From positions 1 to 15,083 of the forward strand of contig JANLWK010000097.1 of NCBI GenBank assembly GCA_031364505.1: a stretch of 15,083 nt of DNA, read 5' to 3'. The translations under genes and the position numbers were made by a program. This DNA is from JANLWK01 sp031364505 (GTDB taxonomy: Bacteria > Eisenbacteria > RBG-16-71-46). Under the pieces are notes generated by a model that made no database searches, had not been told where the DNA came from, and saw nothing but the letters and a program-made list of their open reading frames with translations. This document shows, piece by piece, positions 1-7,182 of this stretch (the stretch's first letter is position 1; each line of letters begins with the position of its first letter).

Positions 1-131
1 GCGGGCATCTGCCGCGCCACGCCGAGCCGTAAGCTCATGCGGACGAACTGGGGGCGCAGGAGCTGGCTGCGCAGCAGGTGGGGCACGAGGAACTCGAGCC
101 GCCCACCCTTGACCGACCTGGCTGTCGCCAC
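1..131 (-). CDS. 5' end of an unidentified protein gene, cut by the left edge
   Basis: The minus-strand frame that runs off the left edge is open from before position 131 to position 1, and its codons end almost always in G or C, as in the real genes here. A GTG at 131 is preceded by GGGGGA four bases upstream, a plausible ribosome site. The product would begin (V/M)ATARSVKGGRLEFLVPHLL and is rich in Leu, Arg and Gln. I do not recognise the family. The plus strand over the same bases is also G/C-rich at third positions but meets a stop at 30-32, so the minus reading is preferred. It lies on the same strand as pabC, 311 bp downstream of it, and may be a separate transcription unit. The start is uncertain, because the frame stays open further upstream without an ATG. 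Confidence 0.35.
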   Translation of the reverse strand, partial: MATARSVKGGRLEFLVPHLLRSQLLRPQFVRMSLRLGVARQMP

Positions 132-442
132 GAGATCCCCCGATCGGGTCCGACCCGTCCGGAGGTTCGAGGAGCCCGGACACCCCTTCGCGCCGATCGC
201 GCGAGCACATCTATTCCGATGCAACCTGCATACAAGATGCCACGAACATTCTCGTTATCGGCCGGCGCCTCGCGTGGCGCTGCCGGCCCCAATGCACCGC
301 AAATCGCGCCGCGAATTCGCGGTGCGCGGCCGCGTGAATGGCGCGCGCGCCGCGACCGCGCGGATCGCGGCGGGAGTTGCGATGCGTCAATTCCCCCGAC
401 GCATGTGGACTTAGACCCCAAGGCGGGTGTGGCGCCAGTGCG
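132..442. other. Intergenic region between pabC and the left-edge gene
   Basis: I see no convincing gene in these 311 bases. The stretch at about 205-265 is richer in A/T than its surroundings and could hold a promoter for the minus-strand gene at the left edge, but no clear -35/-10 pair can be named. It holds a small inverted repeat, ATGCA-acc-TGCAT, at 219-231. It also holds the hairpin at 382-404 behind pabC, annotated separately. Confidence 0.5.
382..404 (-). terminator. Hairpin downstream of pabC, possible terminator
   Basis: ATGCGTC (382-388) and GACGCAT (398-404) form a perfect 7-bp stem around a 9-base loop, 38 bases past the pabC stop codon on the minus strand. No T-run follows the stem in the minus-strand direction, so it is not a textbook intrinsic terminator. 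It could be an mRNA 3'-end stabilising stem or part of a Rho-type end. Confidence 0.35.
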
Positions 443-1342
443 TCAGGAGGTTGCGGCTTCGACCGCCGCCGTGTACGCATCACGGACGCGCTGACCGAAC
501 TCCCGGCCCGCCACCGGGCGGCCGTCGATCCGCCCCACGGAGACGATGCCCTGGACGGCGTTCGTGAGGAACACCTCGTCGGCGACGAACAGCTCGTCCC
601 GCCACATCGCCGAGCTGCGCACGCGCACCCCGAACTCGTGGCAGGTACGCAGCACGAACGCCCTGGTGATCCCCGGCAGGATGCCCGTCCCGAGCGACGG
701 CGTGGCGACCTCGCCGTCGGCGACGAGGAACACGTTGCTCGCGGCACCCTCGAGCACCTCGCGCTGGGCGGTGAGCAGCAGCACCTCGTCGGCGCCGGCC
801 GCGCGCGCCTCCTCGCGGGCCAGGTGGTAGGCGAGCCGGCTCGTCGTCTTGTACGGCCCGAGCGGCCCGGGCGTGAACGGGCGCTTCGACAGCACCACCG
901 ACGCCGAGCCCGAGCGCGTGCCCTTCCACAGCCTGCCCCCCACGGGCTCGGCCTCGATCCAGCAGCCGGCGCGCGTCGGCCGGCCGCCGGCGATGCCGCG
1001 CGTCACGGTGATCCGCACGACCGCATCGGTGAGCCCCTCGGCGGCGAGCAGCTCCCGCATCGCGCGCTCGAGCGTCGCCGGCGACGGCGGCACGGGGAAG
1101 CCCAGCTCGGCCGCCGCGAGCACCATGCGCTCGAGGTGGCGGGTCCACAGGAACGGGCGCCCACCGTGGACGCGCACCGTCTCGAAGATGCCCTCGCCGT
1201 CGCGCGCGCCGCGGTCGAACAGCGACAGCGTCGCCTCGGCGCCGCGCTTGAGCGCCCCGTCGATCCACATGTGCCGCTCGGGCATCGGGGCACCGCGCGC
1301 GACGCGCTCGGCGCCGGAGGGCTGCGTCTTCACCTCGCTCAT
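443..1342 (-). CDS. pabC: Aminodeoxychorismate lyase, PLP fold-type IV (PabC)
   Basis: The 299-residue product belongs to the fold-type IV PLP enzymes (branched-chain aminotransferase/D-amino-acid transaminase/PabC). It most likely cleaves 4-amino-4-deoxychorismate to p-aminobenzoate and pyruvate for folate synthesis in the cytoplasm. Visible signatures are DRGARDGEGIFETVRV (about 43-58), the presumed PLP-binding Lys165 in GPYKTTSRLAY, the EGAASNVF motif (198-205) that ends the cofactor site, and TNAVQGI (260-266). The length is slightly above the usual 270-290 because of about 20 extra N-terminal residues. The start chosen is the ATG at 1342, whose ATGA overlaps the pabB stop, showing translational coupling. 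Sequence alone cannot fully exclude a branched-chain or D-amino-acid aminotransferase; the adjacent pabB decides the call. Confidence 0.85.
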   Translation of the reverse strand: MSEVKTQPSGAERVARGAPMPERHMWIDGALKRGAEATLSLFDRGARDGEGIFETVRVHGGRPFLWTRHLERMVLAAAELGFPVPPSPATLERAMRELLAAEGLTDAVVRITVTRGIAGGRPTRAGCWIEAEPVGGRLWKGTRSGSASVVLSKRPFTPGPLGPYKTTSRLAYHLAREEARAAGADEVLLLTAQREVLEGAASNVFLVADGEVATPSLGTGILPGITRAFVLRTCHEFGVRVRSSAMWRDELFVADEVFLTNAVQGIVSVGRIDGRPVAGREFGQRVRDAYTAAVEAATS

Positions 1343-2793
1343 CGCGGAGCCACCTCGAGCGTCTCCTCGGAGATCCCGATCGCCCGCGCGAGTGCCGCGC
1401 GCATGCCCGCCGCCTTGTGCAGCGTCTCGACGTACTCGGCGTCGGGATCGGAGTCGGCGGTGATGCCGCCGCCGGCGGCGAAGTGCAACGCGTGCGGCGT
1501 GACGAGTGCCGTGCGGATCGCGATGTTCCAGTCGGCGGCCCCCCGCCAGTCCACGTAGCCGATCGCACCCGTGTAGATGTGGCGTCGCGTGGGCTCGAGC
1601 GCGTCCAGGATCTCGATTGCGCGGAGCTTGGGTGCTCCCGTGATCGAGCCGCCGGGGAAGCACGCGTGCAGCAGGTCGATCGCGTCGTGGCCGGCGACGA
1701 GCGCACCCGAAATCGTGGACGTCAGGTGGAACACCTGCGGAAACGTCTCCAGCTCGCACAGCCGCGCGGTGCGCACGCTGCCCGGCTCGCACACGCGGCC
1801 CAGGTCGTTCCGCAGCACGTCGACGATCATCACGTTCTCGGCGCGGTCCTTGTCGCTCGCGAGCAGCTCGGCCTTGAGCCGCAGGTCCTCCGCCCAATTC
1901 GCGCCGCGCGGGCGCGTGCCCTTGATCGGCCGCGTCTCGACACGCCCCGAGCGCAGCTCGAGGAACCGCTCCGGGCTCGCCGACACGATCGTGTGGCCGG
2001 GGGCGCCGATCACGGCGGCGAACGGCGCGGGCGAACGGTCGGCGAGCGCGGCGTGCAGCCCGAGCGCCACGCGGCTCATCGTCGCGGGGTCGAGCGGCGT
2101 GGCGGACACCGCGCCGTGCTCACCGCCGAGCGGCAGCGTCCAGCGCTGCGACAGGTTCGCCTGGTAGATGTCGCCGCGCACGATGTGGTCCTTCACGCGG
2201 TCGATGGCCGCGAGGTACCCGTCGCGCGTGAACGTCGAAGTGGTGCGGGCGTCCGCGCGCGCGGGCACGACCGGTTCGATGGCGCCGCGCTCGGCGAACA
2301 GCGTGGCGAAGCTCTCGAGCCGCGCCTCGGCGCGCTGCGCGCGGCGCTCGCCCTCGTACGGCAGCCCGCTCGAGAACAGCCACGCCGTGCGCGACCCGTG
2401 ATCGAACGCGCCGATCACGTCGTAGAAGCCGAGCAGCACGTCGGGGAGCCCGAGATCGTCCTCCGTGCGGGACGGCCATTGCTCGAGCCGGCGGCCGAAG
2501 TCGTACGCCCAGTAACCGACGGCGCCCCCCGTGAACGGCACGAGCGTCGGCGTCGACTCGTCGTCGCGCACGCGTTCGGACAGCGCGCGCAGGCGCACGA
2601 CGGCCTCGGCGTAGTCGGTGCCCGCGAACGACTCGAACGGCTCGGCGCCGAAGAACGACCAGCGGCCGCGCTCGTCGTCCAGGCTCGAATGCAGCAGGAA
2701 CGGCTGGCGCAGCCGGCCGAGCGCGGGCAGCAACTCGAGCGGATCGAAACACTCGAATTGCCGCACCAGCGGGAAGTCGGATCTGGCTGTCAT
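1339..2793 (-). CDS. pabB: Aminodeoxychorismate synthase component I (PabB)
   Basis: This 484-residue chorismate-utilising enzyme joins ammonia to chorismate to give 4-amino-4-deoxychorismate, the first step of p-aminobenzoate synthesis. The N-terminal lobe carries GRWSFFGAEP (about 43-52) and TGGAVGYWAYD (88-98). The catalytic lobe has DIYQANLSQRW (208-218), SASPERFL (271-278), PIKGTRPRG (289-297), MIVDVLRNDLGR (322-333) and FPGGSITGAPK (379-389). The Lys291 of PIKGT is the residue that separates PabB from anthranilate synthase TrpE, which has PIAGT. The length is normal for a stand-alone subunit, and no glutamine amidotransferase domain is fused to it. No strong ribosome site precedes the ATG at 2793, and an out-of-frame ATG lies four bases upstream. 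It follows the GT-C gene by 31 bp and overlaps pabC by 4 bp, so the three probably share a transcript. Confidence 0.93.
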   Translation of the reverse strand: MTARSDFPLVRQFECFDPLELLPALGRLRQPFLLHSSLDDERGRWSFFGAEPFESFAGTDYAEAVVRLRALSERVRDDESTPTLVPFTGGAVGYWAYDFGRRLEQWPSRTEDDLGLPDVLLGFYDVIGAFDHGSRTAWLFSSGLPYEGERRAQRAEARLESFATLFAERGAIEPVVPARADARTTSTFTRDGYLAAIDRVKDHIVRGDIYQANLSQRWTLPLGGEHGAVSATPLDPATMSRVALGLHAALADRSPAPFAAVIGAPGHTIVSASPERFLELRSGRVETRPIKGTRPRGANWAEDLRLKAELLASDKDRAENVMIVDVLRNDLGRVCEPGSVRTARLCELETFPQVFHLTSTISGALVAGHDAIDLLHACFPGGSITGAPKLRAIEILDALEPTRRHIYTGAIGYVDWRGAADWNIAIRTALVTPHALHFAAGGGITADSDPDAEYVETLHKAAGMRAALARAIGISEETLEVAPR

Positions 2794-2824
2794 GCATGAA
2801 GGGTAGGTTCGCGGCCCACCCCGG

Positions 2825-4570
2825 TCAATGCGTCCCAGGCGCTCCAGACGCGGTCGGAAGCGGTTTTTGCGTTGCCGAAACGTCCCGAGCCGTCGCGAGT
2901 GCGACCGCGAGGCGGCGGTCGGACGGGTAGATCTCGCAGGCGCGGGTGAGAAAATCGGCGGCCAGCCGCCGGTCGGGGGCCTGGAGCAGGATCTCGGCGA
3001 GCCTGAGGAGTGCGTCGGGGCCGCGGCCGAAATTCATGATGTCGCCTTCGAAGCTGTTCGCGCACAGGTCGAAGTCGGCGTAGGCGGCGCTCCAGTGCGG
3101 CACGAACGCCACGGAGTCGAGCGTCGGGAACAGCGCACGCAACGCGCGCCCGCCGTCGAGCACCTGGTAGATGAGCGTGTGCTCGACCGACAGGAGCGAG
3201 TCCTGCCGCGTCTCCCCCGTGCGGTCGTCCACCTTGCCCCGCATCTCGGGGGGTGAAAACAGCGCGATTCGCCGCGGCGGTCCGATGCTCGTTTGCCCGA
3301 GCCCGACCGCCGCGCGGCGCACCATCTCGCTCTTGCGCAGCTGCGGATCGTACGGCAGGTCCAGGCCCTGGAAGCGCCGCGCCGCGCGCGCATCGAGCAG
3401 CCGCGTGCTGGTCCACGCGTGCGTCATGAGCACGGCCGCGACCACGGCCCACGCGATGGCGCCGGCGCGATGCGCCGGGGCGCCGGGCGGGCGGCGGGCA
3501 CGCGACTCGGCGCGCCGCGACTCCGTGGGCGCACGCGCGGGCACGAGCGCGGCGAGACCGGCGCCGAGGGCGATCGCGAGCCCGGCGAGCGGGGCGTAGA
3601 GATAGTTCGCGTACGTGTGGTGGAGCAGCGGCAGCACGGGTACCAGGCCGAGCGTGAACCACGCGAGCCCGACCACCGGCAGGGTGGTGCGAGCGCGCAC
3701 CTCCCACGCGAGCGCGAACAGCGCTCCCATGACGGGAATGCCGATCTGCCACGCCTCGATCGAGACGCCGCCACGCTCGTCGTAGAACGGGTGGACGACG
3801 TCGAACGCCCACGACACGTAGGTCATCAGGTTGTGGAACAGGTTGAGCCCGAACCGCGTGGCGTACGCCTCGCCGCCGAAGGCGCGCGCGGGGACGCGCC
3901 CGGCCCATAGCGCGGCGCCGACGAGCACGCACGCGGCGAGCACCGGCCACGTCCTGAGTACCCGCGCGCGCCACGCGTCGCGGTCGGCGAGGCGGCCCGG
4001 CTCGACCGGCACAAGCAGCACGAGCGGCAGCAGCAGGACGGACTCCTTGGACAGCAGTGCCGCCAACGCCAGCGCCACCGCAGTGACACGGGCACGCGTG
4101 CCAGCGCGATCGGCGAGCAGGAGTGCGCCGATCACGCAGGCGCACGCCAGCAGGTCGCCGATGCCGACCGCCTGCTGGAGCACGCTGAACGCCGGCCGCG
4201 CGGCGCCGAACAACCCTGCCGCCAGCGTCGCCGCGATCGGCGCGCCGCCGCGCGACCGCACAAAGGCGTAGAGCAGCACGACGCTCACGGCGTGGAGCGT
4301 GGCGTTGAGCGCGTGGTAGGCGAAGGGATCGGCGCCGAACAGGCGAACGGCCGCCATGAAGAATCCCGGCCCGGCGATCAGGCGCCAGAATCCAAGCTCG
4401 GGCGTCGGGACGATGCCGCGGGCGCGTTCGAGCGAGATCAGGTCGTCCGGGTGGAAGTAGACATGGAGTGCGGATCGATGCACCCAGGCGGCGAGGGCCG
4501 CGCACACGAGCGCGAGCAGCGCGTCGAGGACCGGGAATGGCGGACGGGCGCGAACGGATGGCGATGGCAT
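2825..4570 (-). CDS. GT-C type membrane glycosyltransferase (PMT/ArnT/TMTC-like)
   Basis: The 581-residue product is a multi-pass membrane protein. Hydrophobic segments lie around residues 14-32, 64-78, 92-105, 112-124, 140-153, 161-187, 206-223, 274-290, 296-315, 322-344 and 369-384. After the first segment comes FHPDDLISLE (39-48), the acidic DD loop typical of GT-C enzymes that use polyprenyl-phosphate sugars, then LNATLHAVSVVLLY (88-101), a pattern common in this superfamily. HHTYANYLYAPLAG (317-330) resembles the sequence before the last helices. A soluble, probably periplasmic tail (about 390-581) ends in a short helical repeat that looks like part of a TPR. Acceptor and sugar are unknown. 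The ATG at 4570 was chosen because AGGAG lies 11 bases upstream and hydrophobic sequence follows; an in-frame ATG at 4663 would add 31 Arg/Pro-rich residues. It is first in the operon with pabB and pabC. Confidence 0.7.
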   Translation of the reverse strand: MPSPSVRARPPFPVLDALLALVCAALAAWVHRSALHVYFHPDDLISLERARGIVPTPELGFWRLIAGPGFFMAAVRLFGADPFAYHALNATLHAVSVVLLYAFVRSRGGAPIAATLAAGLFGAARPAFSVLQQAVGIGDLLACACVIGALLLADRAGTRARVTAVALALAALLSKESVLLLPLVLLVPVEPGRLADRDAWRARVLRTWPVLAACVLVGAALWAGRVPARAFGGEAYATRFGLNLFHNLMTYVSWAFDVVHPFYDERGGVSIEAWQIGIPVMGALFALAWEVRARTTLPVVGLAWFTLGLVPVLPLLHHTYANYLYAPLAGLAIALGAGLAALVPARAPTESRRAESRARRPPGAPAHRAGAIAWAVVAAVLMTHAWTSTRLLDARAARRFQGLDLPYDPQLRKSEMVRRAAVGLGQTSIGPPRRIALFSPPEMRGKVDDRTGETRQDSLLSVEHTLIYQVLDGGRALRALFPTLDSVAFVPHWSAAYADFDLCANSFEGDIMNFGRGPDALLRLAEILLQAPDRRLAADFLTRACEIYPSDRRLAVALATARDVSATQKPLPTASGAPGTH

Positions 4571-4814
4571 TCGAGCGGCGGCTCCTGGACCGCGGAACGG
4601 ATGACGCGCGGGATCTTTTGCGATCGGGGCGCTCGGGGGCGACCGGGCGCGACCTGGGCGCAACCCTACGCAAGCCGCGAAGCATAGACGATCGCGACGC
4701 CGGAGCGGCGGCGGGTCCGCGCGCTCCGTTTCCGATGATCCCTGCGTCCGCGACGGCTCGATGCGGTAATGTCTCCCGCGCTTCTCGGGCCGCCCCCGCT
4801 CCTCGGAGTCTCAA
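4571..4814. promoter_or_regulatory. Divergent intergenic region between GT-C gene and amidohydrolase
   Basis: These 244 bases separate two genes that start in opposite directions, so promoters for both must lie here or close by. I could not find convincing -35/-10 pairs; the region is GC-rich, with a slightly A/T-richer patch around 4765-4772 (GGTAATGT). Confidence 0.45.
4805..4808 (+). promoter_or_regulatory. Ribosome binding site supporting the GTG start at 4815
   Basis: GGAG lies six bases before the GTG at 4815. No in-frame ATG occurs nearby, and the N-terminal strand pattern of the amidohydrolase family begins immediately, so this site decides the start. Confidence 0.7.
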
Positions 4815-6170
4815 GTGACCACGACGCTCATCCAATCCGGCACACTCGTGCGCATGGACGCCGCCCGCCAGGTCGGGCCGGGCTCAGTGCTCGTGCGGGA
4901 CGGCGCGCTGCTCGCCGTCGGCGAGGGCGTGCCCGCCGCGCTGGCCGCGATGCCCGGCGGCCGCGCCGACGCGACGATCGACGCCACGGGCGGGTTCGTG
5001 CTGCCGGGGTTCGTCCACGGCCACCTGCACCTGTGCCAGACGCTGTTCCGCGGCCTCGCCGAGCAGAGCGACCTGCTGCGCTGGCTGCGCGAGAGCATCT
5101 GGCCGCTCGAGGCGGCGCACACCGACGCCTCGCTCGCGGCGTCCGCCCGGCTCGGCGTGTGCGAGCTGCTGGCCGGCGGCGTCACGTGCATCAACGACAT
5201 GGGCACGGTGTTCGGCACCGAGGTGACGGCCACCGTGCTCGAGGAGACCGGAATCCGTGCGGTGATCGGCAAGGCGCTGATGGACCAGGGCCAGGCCGTG
5301 CCGCCGCGGCTCGTCGAGCCGGCCGGGCCGGCGATCGAGCGCTCGCTCGCGCTGATGAAGCGCTTTCACGGCGCGGCGGGCGGGCGGCTGCGCGTGTCGC
5401 TCGCGCCGCGCTTCATCCTGTCGTGCAGCGAGCCGCTGTGGCGTGACGTCGCCGCGGCGTCGAAGGAGCACGGCCTGATCGTGCACACGCACATCGCCGA
5501 GAGCCCGGGCGAGGGCCACGAGGTCGCCGGGGCCGTCGGCCACACCGCGGCCAGCTACTTCGCCGCGCACGACGTGTTCAGCGAGCGCTTCGTCGGCGCG
5601 CACGGCGTGTGGCTCGAGCCCGACGAGCTGGGGGCGATCCGGAACGCGAACGCCGCACTCGTCCACTGCCCGGGCTCGAACATGAAGCTCGGCTCGGGAC
5701 TCGCACGCGTGAAGGCGTGGCGCGACCAGGGGATCCGCCGCGGCATCGGATCCGATGGTGCCGCGTGCAACAACCGCCTCGACACGTTCGCCGAGATGTC
5801 GCTCGCGGCCGGGATCGCGCGCGTGCTCGACCCGGCCGATCCGCCCGCGGCGATGGAGTGGGTCGAACTGGCGACGTGCCGCGGCGCCGACGCGCTCGGC
5901 CTTGGCGATGTGGTCGGCTCGCTCGAACCCGGCAAGCAAGCCGACGTGATCGTGCTCGACGCGAGCGCCGTGGAGCTGGCGCCGAACGCCGATGCCGACC
6001 CCTACACGACGATCGTCCACTCGATGCGCACGTCGCACGTGCGGCTCACCATGGTTGCGGGCCGCGTGCTGTTCCGCGACGGCGCGTGGACGACGCTGGA
6101 CCCCGACCGCGTCGCCGCCGACGCCCGCGCCGAGGCGCGTGGGCTCGTGCGTCGCTGCGCGGGCGGATGA
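4815..6170 (+). CDS. Amidohydrolase of the MtaD/TrzN/SsnA deaminase group
   Basis: The 451-residue product is a metal-dependent hydrolase of the amidohydrolase superfamily, which removes amino or halide groups from purine- or triazine-like rings. It starts with the small beta-domain (1-60). All ligands of the mononuclear site are visible: His70 and His72 in HGHLH, His226 with catalytic Glu229 in HTHIAES, His263 in GAHGVW and Asp314 in GIGSDGAACNN. The C-terminal LEPGKQADVIVLD (370-382) returns to the beta-domain. Length and motif order match 5'-methylthioadenosine/S-adenosylhomocysteine deaminases, 5'-deoxyadenosine deaminases, 8-oxoguanine deaminases and N-ethylammeline chlorohydrolases. The true substrate cannot be read from sequence; a purine nucleoside deaminase is the likeliest guess. 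The start is a GTG with GGAG upstream. A small exported protein follows 28 bp downstream and may be co-transcribed. Confidence 0.87.
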   Translation: MTTTLIQSGTLVRMDAARQVGPGSVLVRDGALLAVGEGVPAALAAMPGGRADATIDATGGFVLPGFVHGHLHLCQTLFRGLAEQSDLLRWLRESIWPLEAAHTDASLAASARLGVCELLAGGVTCINDMGTVFGTEVTATVLEETGIRAVIGKALMDQGQAVPPRLVEPAGPAIERSLALMKRFHGAAGGRLRVSLAPRFILSCSEPLWRDVAAASKEHGLIVHTHIAESPGEGHEVAGAVGHTAASYFAAHDVFSERFVGAHGVWLEPDELGAIRNANAALVHCPGSNMKLGSGLARVKAWRDQGIRRGIGSDGAACNNRLDTFAEMSLAAGIARVLDPADPPAAMEWVELATCRGADALGLGDVVGSLEPGKQADVIVLDASAVELAPNADADPYTTIVHSMRTSHVRLTMVAGRVLFRDGAWTTLDPDRVAADARAEARGLVRRCAGG

Positions 6171-6198
6171 TTTCGAAACTCACCGACACCGAGGCCGC

Positions 6199-6654
6199 AT
6201 GCGCAGACTGTTCGCCGCACTCGCCCTGATGATCCTCGCCGCCACCCCGACTCTCGCCGACGACAAGGCCGACGTCATGGCCACGGTCCAGCGCTTCACC
6301 GACGGCTTCAACAAGGGCGACACGGTCGTGGCCCCCAGCGCCTGCACCGCGGACGTGTCGATCATCGACGAGTTCGCGCCGCACGCGTGGCACGGCGCGG
6401 GATCGTGCCTGCGCTGGATGCAGGACTGGACCGCCGACGCCGCGACGAAGAGCCTCACCGATGCGTGGGTCACGCTCGGAAAGCCGAAGCACGTCGACAT
6501 CACCGGCGACCACGCCTACGCCGTCGTGCCGTCCACCTACGCGTACAAGCTCAAGGGCAAGGCAGTGAAGGAGCCCAACTGCATGTTCACGCTCGTGCTC
6601 GTCAAGGGCGAGACGGGCTGGCTCATCTCCGACTGGTGCTGGGCGAAGAACTAA
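6199..6654 (+). CDS. Exported NTF2/SnoaL-like small protein
   Basis: The 151-residue product begins with a clear signal peptide (MRRLFAALALMILAATPTLA, predicted cut near residue 20). The mature part has the layout of a cone-shaped NTF2-like fold: an N-terminal helix with VMATVQRFTDGFNKGD (26-41), a central region ending in the helix around CLRWMQDW (70-77), and C-terminal strands HAYAVVPSTYAYKLKG, CMFTLVLVKGETGWLISDW. Proteins of this fold bind or isomerise small molecules, but no catalytic set can be assigned here. Four cysteines (49, 70, 128, 147) are present in the exported part and could form disulfides. It lies 28 bp after the amidohydrolase, with GAGG four bases before the ATG. A terminator-like hairpin follows. 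The function is unknown; the fold assignment is moderately sure. Confidence 0.75.
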   Translation: MRRLFAALALMILAATPTLADDKADVMATVQRFTDGFNKGDTVVAPSACTADVSIIDEFAPHAWHGAGSCLRWMQDWTADAATKSLTDAWVTLGKPKHVDITGDHAYAVVPSTYAYKLKGKAVKEPNCMFTLVLVKGETGWLISDWCWAKN

Positions 6655-6684
6655 TCCTCTGGATTATTTGATCGCGAAACTACG

Positions 6685-6717
6685 GGGGCGAGCGCTGTGC
6701 TCGCCCCGGATTGTTTG
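6685..6717 (+). terminator. Rho-independent-type terminator
   Basis: GGGGCGAGC (6685-6693) and GCTCGCCCC (6699-6707) form a perfect 9-bp GC-rich stem with a 5-base loop, followed by GGATTGTTTG, a modest T-rich tail. It lies 30 bases after the stop codon of the NTF2-like gene and probably ends the amidohydrolase/NTF2-like transcript. Confidence 0.6.
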
Positions 6718-7098
6718 CGGGTGGGGCGGCGGCGGCGCGGCGGGCGGGCGCGATGGTGACGCCGGCGACGAGCGTGCCGAGCGGCGCGGCGGACGAGCGC
6801 GATGGAAGCACCGCCCGTGACGAGTGTCGACTGCGAGGCGGGCGCAGCGAGTCGAACCGCGGCGCCGACAATGAGCTCCTATTCGCGATCGAATTCGCTC
6901 GGCGGCAGCGCGACTTGAAATCTCCGCCCTTGACACGATTTTCGTGATAACGCGCCGCCGTTGCCGAATCGCCCTTCAATCGCGCGCCAATGCGCGCTGG
7001 CCGGGCGTGCGCGAGCCAATAGGAACACTCGCAGCAAAATTGCCTCGAGCGTGGTCGTTGTTGCTCGCCCCGCGATCCACGGGCCCCGAAAACACGCG

Positions 7099-7107
7099 TG
7101 ATACAAA
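7099..7107 (+). promoter_or_regulatory. Possible extended -10 promoter element for the HNH gene
   Basis: TG-a-TACAAA lies 75 bases upstream of the HNH start codon and resembles an extended -10 element (TGnTATAAT, four of six core bases). No good -35 is seen at the expected distance. This is a weak call based on spelling and on the A/T-rich setting. Confidence 0.25.
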
Positions 7108-7124
7108 TGAGCGGCCCTCATCGC

Positions 7125-7144
7125 GATCGGATCATGTTCCGATC
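7125..7144. promoter_or_regulatory. Inverted repeat upstream of the HNH gene, possible operator
   Basis: GATCGGA (7125-7131) and TCCGATC (7138-7144) form a perfect 7-bp inverted repeat around TCATGT, 38 bases before the HNH ATG and just downstream of the candidate -10. The size and the 6-base spacer fit a dimeric helix-turn-helix repressor site. A hairpin in the 5' leader RNA is the other reading. Confidence 0.35.
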
Positions 7145-7182
7145 ACACAGCTCGGTGCGCCCCCGAAGAAAGCATGTGAATC

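Larger units (their letters stand above)
6655..7182. other. Gene-poor flank upstream of the HNH endonuclease
   Basis: I see no supported gene in these 528 bases. They hold the terminator hairpin (6685-6717), a G/C-rich stretch with imperfect GACGAG repeats (about 6768, 6792 and 6820), and then a clearly A/T-richer part from about 6860 to 7180. That part contains CACGA-ttt-TCGTG (6934-6946), GCGCGC-caat-GCGCGC (6982-6997), two CCAAT words, and the candidate promoter and operator listed separately. The change in composition compared with both neighbours suggests acquired DNA or a long regulatory leader. Confidence 0.5.

Noticed and set aside
30..120. Possible tRNA at the left edge
   Set aside because: No cloverleaf with matched acceptor stem, anticodon stem and T-loop could be formed; the bases read better as coding.
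338..1558. Long plus-strand reading frame opposite pabC
   Set aside because: It is the antisense shadow of pabC and pabB; the product is low-complexity Arg/Ala/Pro-rich with no family signature, while the minus strand shows clear enzyme motifs.
1417..2799. 460-codon plus-strand frame opposite pabB
   Set aside because: Codon-aligned shadow of pabB; composition is His/Arg/Val/Glu-rich as expected of antisense GC-rich DNA.
2790..4835. 681-codon minus-strand frame over the GT-C gene
   Set aside because: It is a shifted frame of the same strand with Arg/Ala-rich nonsense; the 2825-4570 frame has membrane segments and the DD motif.
6930..6951. TTGACA followed by GATAAC as a promoter for the HNH gene
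   Set aside because: The spacing is only 10 bases, too short for a sigma-70 promoter; the TTGACA alone is not enough.
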